From contig JBAZFB010000008.1 of the NCBI GenBank assembly GCA_041653595.1, positions 1 to 62,663 on the forward strand: 62,663 nucleotides of DNA. Direction: 5' to 3'. The notes beneath the pieces are model-generated. The model did no database searches. It saw only the letters and a program-made list of their open reading frames with translations, and was not told the origin of the DNA. Shown one piece after another: positions 39,030-48,113 of the stretch; positions within the stretch are counted from its first letter, which is position 1, and each line of letters begins with the position of its first letter. The translations under genes were made by a program, and so were the position numbers. Source of the DNA: Candidatus Omnitrophota bacterium (GTDB lineage Bacteria > Omnitrophota > Gorgyraeia > Pluralincolimonadales > Pluralincolimonadaceae).

Positions 39030-41963
39030 GAAACGCGATTTTCGCTTTAATCTCCTCACCAGCACGACGGGCACCAGGACGCACAGGGCCGCCACAGCCA
39101 ACGGCGGCGCCGACGCCTTAAGCGGCTCTATCTCTTCGGGATTCTCATCGAAACTCAGCGCCAGCGAGCTCTTGAGTTTCTGGGCCTCCTTCAGCTCCAT
39201 CCTTCTTTTCTGCGCCTCGTTCTCTACGACGATATATGCCGTTGCCGGCACCAGCACTCCGCTTTTCCTGCTGAGATCGACGACTTCCCGCAGGAGGACG
39301 GATGAAACGGACGGGTTCCGGTCCAGCCGGATATTATAGAGCCAGGCCTGCGCCGCCAACGGGTATTTTCCGCCGGATAATAAAACAGGTGTTATCCCTG
39401 ACGGGCGGAATTTCGCGGATGAGCCGTCAAAAACCTCTATATCGCCTCCGGCGGAGGCGCCGAAATAAACCACCGCATCGCCTTTGCCGCAGACAGCCAA
39501 TTCGCCGGATGACTTCAGTACTACGACTTGTTTTGCCGGCGGCGCGCCGAATGCGACCTTATCGACTGCATCGCCTGATACCGAGACGTAATAGCCCTTC
39601 TCCTCCGGCACGATCGCCGAAAAACCGGAGAAGCTTCCTTCATCCGCGCACACGGCATCCTTTCCGGTCAGCGCGATGAATACGGGATACCGCATGAACC
39701 GGGGGCTGCCAGGAGAATCCCTCATCGCATCGCTTTCATACATCAGCAGCGACCTTTTTACTGCGCGTTCTTTGAGGAAAGCGCCGCGGCGCTGCAAGCC
39801 GCATGACATTATCGCATTCTTTATCCCTTCATGGTCTTTGGCGTCAAATTGGCCGATATCGCAAAATTCGAAATTCGCGGCCGTCAACCACACTCTTCGC
39901 GCATCCGGGAAACGCGCGCAGATCGCTTTTATCCTATCGGCGTATGCCGGCGCCTGCGGGCCGGAATTTTTCGAGTAATCGAGCACAAAATACAGGTACG
40001 GCTCCCTGGACACGCCGGGCAGTTTGTCCGCGGCATTACCCGGCAGATACAGTAGTAAGCCGCCCTTTCCTGCCGCCGCGGAAACGGCTGCGCTTTTATC
40101 AGCGCGCCCGTTATCTCCGAGCAATACCTTCCTGTCCCCTATCCTGATATCCGGCGAAAAACCCGCAGGATACATGAATTCTATGACGGTCACGCGCTCC
40201 TCTTTTTCCGCGAATGGATACACGCTGAGGTTCAGCCGGCCGTCCTGTTTATATATCAGCAATCCCGGGTCCCTGCGCGAGTCGCGTATCATGCGGTAGG
40301 CCCACATGGCTGTCTTTCTTTCAAAAATACTTCCCGGGACAAGCTCTCCGTCCATCTTGAGCCAGTATCCGGAGACAAGGACGTATGGCGGGACCTCGAT
40401 ATCGGCATTAAATTCGGAGTTCGAGCCGCCGGTATTCTTCATGTTTATCGTGACGCGTTTTTTCACGAGCCCGGGGCAATCGACATCAGAAACCTCGGCG
40501 GAAACCATATCTACCTGCGAAGTCGTCGCAGCGCGTAACGCGCGGCTCTGCGCGCTCAGGCCCCTGTGGCGGCTCCGCGACATGAGCAGGTTTAACCCGT
40601 CCGGAGACTTGGGAATATCTTTACCCTCAAATATTTTGTAGAGATTTTCGACCTTGCTGTCCTGCAAGACCATGCCGTTAAAAACTATCTTGTTGTAACA
40701 CGACGAGATGAGAGGCACATTTATGCCGTCCTTGTAATTGCGCAATTTAAGTATCGCGTTCTTCGCCGCGGCCGCGCTCCCTTCATACCTGGACTGTTTT
40801 ACGTAGTCCGGGCTGTATATGTAATCCACGGCCTTTGAAAGCGAGATCTTATCGAAGACAGCCGATATCGTGAAGCAGGCAGGTATGAAAAGGACAGCCG
40901 CGACGGCGAGTACGGCCGGCAGGGCCCTTGCCCCTTCCCACAGCTTCGTGTAACCGTCGCCGATCCGCTTGCAGTGGATAATGAAAAGCGCCGTCGGGGC
41001 CAGTATCAGGAAACCGGCTCCCGCCGCCAGTATCGCGAACAGCGCGAGAGGCAGGAAAGGCAGGAATATCAGGAAAAAATAAAGCGTAAACGGAAAAGTG
41101 GAACACCGGACCAGCCATAACGCGCGGTCTGCGGTCCTGTTACCGCACTGCGGGATTATCAGGGCCAACCCGTTTACGATAGCCAGGAAATATACCGCCG
41201 GCGCCTGGAAATCCGCGGGAAACGGTATGAAACTGTTCAGCCACAACCCCCCTAGCGGCGCGGCGATACCCGCAAAGAATGTCAGCAAGATCATGCCTAA
41301 CTTTTCGCGCTGCACCGACCATTCATAAATCGCCGTCAAGATGCGCAGCAGCAGCATGATAACCGACAAGGTCGATACCACGACAAAAATGAAAAGGAAC
41401 ATTCCGGCAGAAAGCCCGCCCGGCTTAAAGAACGGGATATTAAAGAGCACATACCATACCAGCGGTATTGCCAGAAGTATCAGCAGCGAAACCCCCGCAT
41501 CTAAGCGCTTGCCCAATTTTGTCTTGAAGGAAGAGAGGATCATCGCCGAGTAAAAAATGGCGGGCATGACGAAGATGAACTGGTAATAGATGACCTCGCC
41601 CTGATCGAGCACCCATGGCATGATCGAGAACGGCAAAATGCCTGTCAAATTACTTATAAAATTCCACAGGTACATTATATTAAGCGCCAGAAGCATTGCC
41701 GCGGGCATCCAACTCACGGGCCTGTTCCGCCTTTTCAGGTCGATATACATCAAAGTTCCGCAGGCGAACAATAACAGCTGGAAGATAAGCACGAATAAAG
41801 CGGCGGATTTTCCGGCGGCGCTTATCTCGCTTTTAATTACCCAGTACGAATTAAGGTTGAGCAACAGCAATATCGCCTGCGGGGCCGTTATGACCCATAA
41901 CAGTATCGACGGCTTCCTTACGCTGTTGATGGCCGTGGAATTTTCCGCGTTATCTGTTTCCAC
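39009..41963 (-). CDS. MSEP-CTERM-like exosortase substrate, large membrane protein
   Basis: This 984-residue protein starts at a GTG seven bases after AAAGGAG; a TTG six codons earlier lacks such a site. Residues ~15-385 hold about ten membrane helices. Residues ~490-620 look like a VIT (vault/inter-alpha-trypsin) domain: VKKRVTINMKNTGG then WAYRMIRDSRRDPGLLIY. A long extracytoplasmic region follows. The C-terminus has E-I-E-P, a hydrophobic helix (PPLAVAALCVLVPVVLV) and a basic end RRLKRKSR, the three-part layout of exosortase sorting signals. The related MSEP-CTERM family is the sole known substrate of exosortase K, encoded here 14 bp into the start of this gene. Role at the cell surface unknown. 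Confidence 0.75.
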   Translation of the reverse strand: METDNAENSTAINSVRKPSILLWVITAPQAILLLLNLNSYWVIKSEISAAGKSAALFVLIFQLLLFACGTLMYIDLKRRNRPVSWMPAAMLLALNIMYLWNFISNLTGILPFSIMPWVLDQGEVIYYQFIFVMPAIFYSAMILSSFKTKLGKRLDAGVSLLILLAIPLVWYVLFNIPFFKPGGLSAGMFLFIFVVVSTLSVIMLLLRILTAIYEWSVQREKLGMILLTFFAGIAAPLGGLWLNSFIPFPADFQAPAVYFLAIVNGLALIIPQCGNRTADRALWLVRCSTFPFTLYFFLIFLPFLPLALFAILAAGAGFLILAPTALFIIHCKRIGDGYTKLWEGARALPAVLAVAAVLFIPACFTISAVFDKISLSKAVDYIYSPDYVKQSRYEGSAAAAKNAILKLRNYKDGINVPLISSCYNKIVFNGMVLQDSKVENLYKIFEGKDIPKSPDGLNLLMSRSRHRGLSAQSRALRAATTSQVDMVSAEVSDVDCPGLVKKRVTINMKNTGGSNSEFNADIEVPPYVLVSGYWLKMDGELVPGSIFERKTAMWAYRMIRDSRRDPGLLIYKQDGRLNLSVYPFAEKEERVTVIEFMYPAGFSPDIRIGDRKVLLGDNGRADKSAAVSAAAGKGGLLLYLPGNAADKLPGVSREPYLYFVLDYSKNSGPQAPAYADRIKAICARFPDARRVWLTAANFEFCDIGQFDAKDHEGIKNAIMSCGLQRRGAFLKERAVKRSLLMYESDAMRDSPGSPRFMRYPVFIALTGKDAVCADEGSFSGFSAIVPEEKGYYVSVSGDAVDKVAFGAPPAKQVVVLKSSGELAVCGKGDAVVYFGASAGGDIEVFDGSSAKFRPSGITPVLLSGGKYPLAAQAWLYNIRLDRNPSVSSVLLREVVDLSRKSGVLVPATAYIVVENEAQKRRMELKEAQKLKSSLALSFDENPEEIEPLKASAPPLAVAALCVLVPVVLVRRLKRKSRFLTLPRP

Positions 41964-42471
41964 CGGAAAATCTCCTTTCAAAGAAGATAAAACTAATCAG
42001 GGTTACCGTCAGGAATATCGCGATCCCGACGCTCATATGCAGCGCCCGCTCGTAATTCCCCGGCAGGAAAGCTGCGCCGATCTTATAAACATAGACCGAC
42101 GCTATAACCCTTGCGGTGTTTGCGGCCACCGATACCGCGTAGGATAATAGTAACAGCGGGAACGCATTGAGCATTGCGCGCGGGATGGGAAGATAATAAA
42201 CGCAGGTTCCCATCAAAAGAGTATACAGAAGGACGAAATAATTGAAAGCGTTGCACGATTCGGAGACGCTTACCGGCAGTCCGCCGGCCTCAATTAGGTA
42301 GCTGCCGTCTTTCTGTACCTCGGACGGCGAGCCAAGGAAAAACGATGAGGCCCGGGCGACGGGAAGACAAAAAAGCTTGCCTGAGATCGACGGCATGATC
42401 CCTGGCAAGCTCATCACCGACAGAAAGATCACTGCTGAAATTAATACGCTTCGAAAGGTCTTACCTGGCAA
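41950..42471 (-). CDS. xrtK: Exosortase K-like membrane transpeptidase
   Basis: This 173-residue protein has about five membrane helices and the exosortase/archaeosortase catalytic residues: C73 in S-E-S-C-N-A-F-N, R121 in A-N-T-A-R-V-I-A and H145 in A-L-H-M-S-V-G. Exosortases cut C-terminal sorting signals and transfer the protein to a surface component. The short length and position directly before an MSEP-CTERM-like gene identify the K type (one sortase, one substrate). The start codon appears to be TTG with AAGGGAAAG upstream, so the exact start is less sure. Confidence 0.78.
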   Translation of the reverse strand: MPGKTFRSVLISAVIFLSVMSLPGIMPSISGKLFCLPVARASSFFLGSPSEVQKDGSYLIEAGGLPVSVSESCNAFNYFVLLYTLLMGTCVYYLPIPRAMLNAFPLLLLSYAVSVAANTARVIASVYVYKIGAAFLPGNYERALHMSVGIAIFLTVTLISFIFFERRFSGGNR

Positions 42472-42489
42472 TTGGACTTTCCCTTAATC

Positions 42490-42900
42490 TCACTTGATGT
42501 GGTACCCCGAGACGCGCCATTTGCCGTCTTTGTCCAGCATAGGCACGACTATCTCCCGGGCGTCGGATTTCTTCCTGAAGTCCGTCTTGTAGACGATGAT
42601 GACATATTCCCCGTCCGGCGCGCCATCCATCTTATTCTTGAATTCCTCGCTTATAAGCTCCCTTGATTCCACAGGCCCGAGCATGCTCCTCAGGCTGGTA
42701 AGCGTGTCTATCCACTCGTTTTTCTTTACCATCGCCTTGAAGAACTCGGCGGCATCGTCATAACTCTTTGCGTAATTTTTCTGGTCAACGGATTCGAGCC
42801 AGCTTTTGGCGGCGATCTTCGCTTTCTTCTCCGGGCTTGCCCCGAAGCATACGCCGGAAACGAACAGCGCTACCAGTAGTACCGCGATCAATCTCTTCAT
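42490..42900 (-). CDS. DUF4019 family exported protein
   Basis: This 136-residue protein has a signal peptide (MKRLIAVLLVALFVSGVCFG) and a single DUF4019 domain: A-K-S-W-L-E-S-V-D-Q-K-N-Y-A-K-S-Y near residue 35 and a closing DKDGKWRVSGYHIK. The family is exported with an NTF2/cystatin-like fold and no known activity. The start at 42900 has GGAGGGC upstream; the frame before it overlaps trxB. It lies between trxB and exosortase K on the same strand. Confidence 0.85.
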   Translation of the reverse strand: MKRLIAVLLVALFVSGVCFGASPEKKAKIAAKSWLESVDQKNYAKSYDDAAEFFKAMVKKNEWIDTLTSLRSMLGPVESRELISEEFKNKMDGAPDGEYVIIVYKTDFRKKSDAREIVVPMLDKDGKWRVSGYHIK

Positions 42901-42929
42901 CTTGCCCTCCTTTTCCGAATTAAGCACTC

Positions 42930-43853
42930 TCACCGTAATTGTTCAATATATTTCTGCGCGGCGAAGGCGGCAGTGGCGCCGTCACCGCAGGCCGTTACAA
43001 ATTGATAAAGGAGCTTTTTACGGCAGTCGCCGGCAGCGAAGAACCCTTCGCGCGAAGCCGACATGTCGTCCCCTGTAATAATATACCCTTTCTCGTCCGT
43101 CTCGACAAGCCCTTTCGCTAATTCGGTGTGGGGCTTAAAGCCGACCGCGATGAATACGCCGTGGGCCGCTATCGCCTTCTCTTCTCCGGTCTTTACGTTC
43201 TTGACCGTCACGCCTTCTACCCTCTGGTCGCCTGATATTTCAGCGACGACCGAATCCCATACGAAATTTATCTTTTTGTTCGCGAACGCGCGCTCCTGGA
43301 GTATCTTCGCCGCACGCAGCTCATTCCTCCTGTGGACTACGCTGACCTTCGCGCAGAAATTCGTCAGAAAGAGCGCCTCTTCTATCGCGGTATCCCCTCC
43401 GCCTACGACGACCACTTCTTTATTTTTGAATAACGGCCCGTCGCACGTCGCGCAATAAGAGACGCCGCGGCCTCCCAGCTTGCCCTCGCCCGGCACCGCA
43501 AGCTTGGCGTAACTCGCGCCCATCGCGAATATTACGGCCGCCGCCTTATGCGTATCCTTATCGGTCCTGGCTGTCTTCGCGCCTTTGCCTTTATCCTCTA
43601 TGGAGACGACCGGCTCTATCTTTACCGTGAGCCCGAAGCGCTCGCCCTGCTTTACGATCTCCTCTATTATCTGCATGCCTGAGACGCCTTCCGGGAATCC
43701 GGGATAATTCTCAAGCAGCGGCGAGGTCAATATCTGCCCGCCGGGCATCGCCTTTTCCAGGAGAAGCGTCTTGAGCCGCGCGCGCGAGGCATATATCCCG
43801 GCGGTCAGGCCGGCAGGCCCTCCGCCTATGATTATTAGGTCGTGATCAGGCAT
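42930..43853 (-). CDS. trxB: Thioredoxin reductase
   Basis: This 307-residue flavoenzyme transfers electrons from NADPH to thioredoxin. It shows the FAD-binding GGGPAGLTAGIYASRA, the redox motif C-A-T-C-D near residue 135, the NADPH-binding VVVGGGDTAIEEALFLT near residue 150 and the closing G-F-F-A-A-G-D-C-R near residue 272. Its ATG overlaps the MFS gene by 8 bp. It probably serves TrxA (38646-38975) and possibly the exported thioredoxin fusion. Confidence 0.95.
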   Translation of the reverse strand: MPDHDLIIIGGGPAGLTAGIYASRARLKTLLLEKAMPGGQILTSPLLENYPGFPEGVSGMQIIEEIVKQGERFGLTVKIEPVVSIEDKGKGAKTARTDKDTHKAAAVIFAMGASYAKLAVPGEGKLGGRGVSYCATCDGPLFKNKEVVVVGGGDTAIEEALFLTNFCAKVSVVHRRNELRAAKILQERAFANKKINFVWDSVVAEISGDQRVEGVTVKNVKTGEEKAIAAHGVFIAVGFKPHTELAKGLVETDEKGYIITGDDMSASREGFFAAGDCRKKLLYQFVTACGDGATAAFAAQKYIEQLR

Positions 43854-45105
43854 CGGCGCCTTTCTCCTTAAAGAGACGCAGGTCTATGAACCCGAGTATC
43901 CCCGATATTATGTAAAAAACGCTCACCCCGTAGAGTATCCAGCCGCTGTCGACGCGTTCGGCGAGTTTCGCGCCGCCGAGCATGAATATGAGGAACGCCA
44001 GGTTCATCGCGATGCCTAACCAGCTGAATATCCTCCCGCGCATCTTCTCTTCCACCATCTCATGTATCAGTGTGGTCGTAGATATCCCGACCGGCGCCGA
44101 CACCACTCCGAGGATCGCGGCGACGACAGATGCCCCGAGGATCGACTTGGTCCCCTTCAAGACGGCAGTAAATACGAACATCGATATGCCGCATAATATA
44201 AGGCAGGTGAATATGGATTTCGCTTTCGAGAAACGGTGCCCTATCTTCCCGTAGAGAAGCGACCCTATGAAAAATCCGACTCCGAGAGGCATCAACAGGA
44301 TGCTTAAGTCGCGGGTCATCGACCCCATCGCCTCCTGGATAAAGACTATCACTACCGTGTATGCGGCGCCTGCCCCGGCCATAAGGATAAACACCATGCG
44401 GAAAGCGAACCTCGCTTCTCTGTTGTTTTTCAAATATTTGATCCCGTCCTTTATCTCCCTGATAAGCGAGGTATTTATTATCTCTTCTATGTCAACCGAA
44501 CCCTCAGCCTTCTTCCGGCGCCGCCTGTGGCCGGTAATAAAGACGATCGCGAACGCCGACATCAGATAGACGAAGGAATTAAGGTACAGCCCGCCTTTTA
44601 CTTTCAGGAATTCCACCAAAAACCCGCCGACGACAAACCAGAATATAAAGCCTATCATGCCGGTAACTGTAAAAAGCGAATTCGCTACAAGCAATTTTTC
44701 CTTGGAGACGAGGTCCGGTATAATGGCGAGCCTTGCCGGCAGGAAGAAACAGCTCACCGCGAAGATAAGGAATACGGCGGCGTATATCGGGAATGTGGGC
44801 GTGAGGCCCAGGAACGCGACCGGTATCACGAGCACTATCAGGCCGCGCAGGATATCGCAGCCGATCATCGTCCTCTTCCTGTCCCACCTGTCTATGAACG
44901 CGCCGGCTATCGGGCTCACGAAAAAGGAGGGTATTATAGTGAACGAGAGGAACTTGGCGAGCTCGAACGGGGAACCGGGAGCCCTGCTGTAGACTATCGC
45001 TATCAGGGCCATCTGGTTGAGCCTGTCTCCGAATTGCGAGATTATCTGGCCCACCCAGAGGAGGAAAAAATTACGCTCGCTTAGGACTTCCCTGAATCTC
45101 GCCAA
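43846..45105 (-). CDS. Major facilitator superfamily transporter (MFS_3-like)
   Basis: This 419-residue protein has about twelve membrane helices. The N-terminus FFLLWVGQIISQFGDRLNQMALI and the loop AFIDRWDRKRTMIGCDILRG (MFS motif A variant) place it with MFS_3/enterobactin-exporter or lysophospholipid-carrier-like proteins. A C-terminal M-V-E-E-K-M-R-G-R-I-F motif matches the second A-type loop. The substrate is not evident. The start codon is TTG. It follows tRNA-Thr on the same strand. Confidence 0.82.
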   Translation of the reverse strand: MARFREVLSERNFFLLWVGQIISQFGDRLNQMALIAIVYSRAPGSPFELAKFLSFTIIPSFFVSPIAGAFIDRWDRKRTMIGCDILRGLIVLVIPVAFLGLTPTFPIYAAVFLIFAVSCFFLPARLAIIPDLVSKEKLLVANSLFTVTGMIGFIFWFVVGGFLVEFLKVKGGLYLNSFVYLMSAFAIVFITGHRRRRKKAEGSVDIEEIINTSLIREIKDGIKYLKNNREARFAFRMVFILMAGAGAAYTVVIVFIQEAMGSMTRDLSILLMPLGVGFFIGSLLYGKIGHRFSKAKSIFTCLILCGISMFVFTAVLKGTKSILGASVVAAILGVVSAPVGISTTTLIHEMVEEKMRGRIFSWLGIAMNLAFLIFMLGGAKLAERVDSGWILYGVSVFYIISGILGFIDLRLFKEKGADA

Positions 45106-45127
45106 ATAATGTTCCGGGGTTTAAGAA

Positions 45128-45203
45128 TGGAGCTGGCGAGAGGAATTGAACCTCCGACCCGCGATTTACGAAACCGCTGCTCTACCAACTGAGCTACGCC
45201 AGC
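45128..45203 (-). tRNA. tRNA-Thr(CGT)
   Basis: Acceptor arms GCTGGCG and CGCCAGC pair, followed by T and encoded CCA (45128-45130). The anticodon loop TTCGTAA gives CGT. The gene lies between the glycogen-binding-domain gene and the MFS gene on the same strand and is probably processed from a shared transcript with tRNA-Phe. Confidence 0.95.
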
Positions 45204-45225
45204 GACAAATTTGTCTCGCCCACCC

Positions 45226-45504
45226 CTACTTTACTTCGATGACGCAGTTGGTGCTGCCGTACTGGTTGGGGACGCAGGCGTCGCAGCTCGGGTCGTTCTG
45301 CCATGAACCGTCGACGTAAAACTTGTATTCGTAACGTCCCGGCTTGATGGTCATTCCGGCTGTCCAGTCGTCCTTCCAGTCCTTCTTCATCGGGTTGGCA
45401 TTGACGTCCCAATTGTTGAAATCTCCCGCAACGCTCACACTGCTGGCATAAGGGGCGATGAGTTTAAACGCGACCTTCTTTGTCCCGGCCTTTTTTACTG
45501 CCAT
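45226..45504 (-). CDS. Stand-alone glycogen-binding (CBM48/AMPK-type) domain protein
   Basis: This 92-residue protein consists only of a CBM48-like immunoglobulin fold: VAFKLIAPYASSVSVAGDFNNWD near the start, then W-K-D-D-W-T, P-G-R-Y-E-Y-K-F-Y-V-D-G-S-W near residue 57 and D-P. These are the sugar-binding tryptophan and lysine positions of the AMPK glycogen-binding domain. No catalytic domain is attached. It may tether or sense glycogen. An AGGAGGG site precedes its ATG. It sits between tRNA-Phe and tRNA-Thr. Confidence 0.88.
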   Translation of the reverse strand: MAVKKAGTKKVAFKLIAPYASSVSVAGDFNNWDVNANPMKKDWKDDWTAGMTIKPGRYEYKFYVDGSWQNDPSCDACVPNQYGSTNCVIEVK

Positions 45505-45536
45505 GACTGTTCCCTCCTTTTATTTATATTGTGAAA

Positions 45537-45612
45537 TGGTGCCGAGGAGCGGAATTGAACCGCTCACGCCGGGATTTTCAGTCCCGCGCTCTACCATCTG
45601 AGCTACCTCGGC
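45537..45612 (-). tRNA. tRNA-Phe(GAA)
   Basis: Acceptor arms GCCGAGG and CCTCGGC pair, followed by A and encoded CCA (45537-45539). The anticodon loop CTGAAAA gives GAA, and the T-arm GGTTCAATTCC is standard. It is the first gene after a strong promoter. Confidence 0.95.
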
Positions 45613-45644
45613 ATAGATTACGGATTTAACGAGAAGGTTTCGAT

Positions 45645-45673
45645 ATTATATAATTTTAAAAAGGGCAAGTCAA
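45645..45673 (-). promoter_or_regulatory. Promoter of tRNA-Phe
   Basis: TTGACT (45668-45673) and TATAAT (45645-45650) lie 17 bp apart on the minus strand. It should drive tRNA-Phe and possibly the CBM48 gene, tRNA-Thr and MFS gene behind it. Confidence 0.8.
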
Positions 45674-45675
45674 CC

Positions 45676-46812
45676 CTATTTTCCCATTATCTTTTCGAGT
45701 TCTTTGTTTATTTTATTACCTAACTTCTTGGCCGCCTCGCCCGCGTCGCCGCCTATCATATTTCCGATCATTTCCCCGGCCTTTGCCGGATTTTCGAGGA
45801 GACGCATGACGCCGTCGGTAAAGGCCTTATACATGGCTTTACTCAGGGCCTTGCCCATCTCCGCGCCCCATTTGAACTCGGGCTTGTTCAGGTCGCCGCC
45901 TATTTCGAAACTGAACTTTACGGTATTATTCTCCTTATTCAGGAAACTTATGACGTCCTCGGTCTTGAGCTCGAAGAGGACCGTCTGGTTCGGGTCGCCT
46001 ATAGGCTCGAGTATGAGGTCCTTGATGCTGACCTGGTTTTTGACATCGAGGTTTCCTTTATTGCAGGCCGCTTTGGTATCCAGGAAAAGGCCGCCTTTAT
46101 TAACCTTGACCGGGAGGAAGCCCCCGTAATAGACCGAGAACTTCGGCATCGGGAGGTTTTCTATCTTTATATTGCCGTCGAAACTCATCGGCTTTTCGAT
46201 AAATTTACCTTTTCCGTCGACCGAGAACTTCCCCTGCCCCTCTATATTGCCTTTCGCGTTCACGCCCGTTATTATCGTCCTGTCGGAAAAGGATACGGAA
46301 TTCACGACCTCGCAGTTTATCGAAGAGAACTCGGTTATCGTGGCCGGCTTAGAGACCCTCTGGTCTATGAACTTGAAATTCCCGTTCTCTATAGCGAACC
46401 TCTTGAACAGCAGCTCGCCGCCTTTCTTCGCGCCGTCTTTCTTTTTGAGCTGCGGGACTTTCAGTTTGCCGGACTCATCGAGGTAAAGTATCGCCTCCGG
46501 GTTCGTCACCACTATGTTATTCAGGATATATTTATTGAACAAGCTCGGCAGGAGATAAAAATCCACGCTTATCTCTTTCGCCCTCAGGATGTAATCGTCC
46601 TTCTTCTCCGGGTTAAGGACCGTTACATCGTCAAGGATCACCTTCCTTTGAAGGACGCTCACCGCGCAATCGCCTATGGTCGCGTCAACTCCCAGCGACT
46701 CCTTCAGGCCCTTGATTATCAGGTTTTTGACATACGGCGCGGCCAACAGCTGGGCGACGAACGCCAGGATGACCAGCGCGCCTATTACGATAAAGAACCT
46801 TTTCCAGAACAT
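45676..46812 (-). CDS. AsmA-like/DUF748 membrane-anchored envelope protein
   Basis: This 378-residue protein has one N-terminal membrane helix (FFIVIGALVILAFVAQLLA), then a periplasmic region. KGLKESLGVDATIGDCAVSVLQRKVILDDVTVLNP opens an AsmA/DUF748-type repeat domain, and the rest is beta-rich. AsmA-type proteins form long lipid-transfer bridges or modulate outer-membrane assembly; this one is short. The C-terminal ~70 residues are helix- and glycine-rich (KAGEMIGNMIGGDAGEAAKKLG). It lies 23 bp after the thioredoxin-membrane fusion. Confidence 0.75.
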   Translation of the reverse strand: MFWKRFFIVIGALVILAFVAQLLAAPYVKNLIIKGLKESLGVDATIGDCAVSVLQRKVILDDVTVLNPEKKDDYILRAKEISVDFYLLPSLFNKYILNNIVVTNPEAILYLDESGKLKVPQLKKKDGAKKGGELLFKRFAIENGNFKFIDQRVSKPATITEFSSINCEVVNSVSFSDRTIITGVNAKGNIEGQGKFSVDGKGKFIEKPMSFDGNIKIENLPMPKFSVYYGGFLPVKVNKGGLFLDTKAACNKGNLDVKNQVSIKDLILEPIGDPNQTVLFELKTEDVISFLNKENNTVKFSFEIGGDLNKPEFKWGAEMGKALSKAMYKAFTDGVMRLLENPAKAGEMIGNMIGGDAGEAAKKLGNKINKELEKIMGK

Positions 46813-46835
46813 CGCTTATCTCTTTCCGAAAATGT

Positions 46836-48113
46836 TTATTTTGAAAAAGCCAGGTATCCCAACGCCACCAGGTTCAGCGGCGAGATGAACATCAGGATCG
46901 TCAGGACCGCGGCCAGGCCCGGCGATTTCCCGCGCGCTATCGCGACTTTATACCACACATACGCCATCAGGATGACAAAATAGACCGAGTTAAGGACTAT
47001 GACGGCGGTAAATGCGAGCCCGGCGAGAGGATTGAGCGCCGCCACGAAAGCCGATATGAGGATAAGCGCGAAGAACGTAATGACAGGGATGACCAGGAAC
47101 CTGTATTTTATCCATGCTATATTGAGGACAAGGAAGATATTCAGGACCGGCACCCACGCCATCCACCCGTTCAGGGTCTTTGTCTTCGCGGCGATAAACT
47201 GCAGGCACAGGGCGTAATAAATATAAAAAATAAGTATGATGGCAAATGTTAAGGATAAGATCATCGCCCTGGCTTTGCCTGAGGCTAGCGCCGGAAAGGA
47301 CTCCTCGATCTCGACCCTGTCTATCATCGACCTCGTCTCGGCGGGCTGGTTTATCGCGTTGGAGATATCATTTATAAACCCGGTCTTGCTGTATGGTTTC
47401 TTGGATTCAAGGGTTATTTCGCCGTTATCCGACGCGAGGACCACCCTCCCTTTGTCTATCGAGATCACCTGGAACCGCGCGAAATTGTCGCCTTTTTTTA
47501 CGAAATAGGTGCCTCCCTTGTAGTTTATCTGGCCTATAATGTCGCCTTTGCCCGATTCTATATAGCCGTTATAGACGAATTCCTGGCCCACCATCTTAGG
47601 CGGCAGGAGCTTTCCGCCTTTGCCCTTTTTTCCGGCCTGGTCGTCTATGACGGCGAAACCTCCCGCCTCAACGGGAGGTTTCTCGTTAATTTTTGCCGTA
47701 GGTTTCGGCGTCGTCGAAAGTATCTTGTTCATGTTCTGCAGGAACCCGTCCGGGGGAAGGAACCCGGGTATCTTCTGGAGGACGTTGCCGTTGCTGTCCA
47801 GGAAGATTATCGTCGGGAATCCCGAGACGCCGTATTTGTTCGTCAGTTCCTTCTCCTTATCGGCGTTTATCTTGACACAGATGAATTTCGCGGACGCTGC
47901 GTTGACCTTAGGGTCGGAATACGTGTCGCTGTCGAGCTTCTTGCACCAGCCGCACCAGTCCGTATAAAAATCTATCATGACCGGCTTGCCCTGGCTCTTG
48001 GCGGCCTTCAGCGCGTCCTGCAGGTTATATTTCCACGCTATCGCGTCGGCCCGCGGCAATATGAACGCGAATGCCGCGATAAAGGCCAGAATGAAAAAAA
48101 CTTTTTTATTCAT
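46836..48113 (-). CDS. Exported thioredoxin domain fused to C-terminal membrane domain
   Basis: This 425-residue protein has a signal peptide (FFILAFIAAFAFILPRADA). A DsbD-gamma-like thioredoxin domain follows with the active site W-C-G-W-C-K-K near residue 52 and G-F-P-T-I-I-F near residue 95. Residues ~160-260 form a beta-rich linker. The last ~140 residues hold four or five membrane helices resembling the DUF5684-type end of small integral proteins. It probably works in periplasmic disulfide or thiol chemistry, anchored by its C-terminus. It overlaps the GGQ-protein gene by 8 bp. The start at 48113 follows GGAGG. Confidence 0.78.
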   Translation of the reverse strand: MNKKVFFILAFIAAFAFILPRADAIAWKYNLQDALKAAKSQGKPVMIDFYTDWCGWCKKLDSDTYSDPKVNAASAKFICVKINADKEKELTNKYGVSGFPTIIFLDSNGNVLQKIPGFLPPDGFLQNMNKILSTTPKPTAKINEKPPVEAGGFAVIDDQAGKKGKGGKLLPPKMVGQEFVYNGYIESGKGDIIGQINYKGGTYFVKKGDNFARFQVISIDKGRVVLASDNGEITLESKKPYSKTGFINDISNAINQPAETRSMIDRVEIEESFPALASGKARAMILSLTFAIILIFYIYYALCLQFIAAKTKTLNGWMAWVPVLNIFLVLNIAWIKYRFLVIPVITFFALILISAFVAALNPLAGLAFTAVIVLNSVYFVILMAYVWYKVAIARGKSPGLAAVLTILMFISPLNLVALGYLAFSK

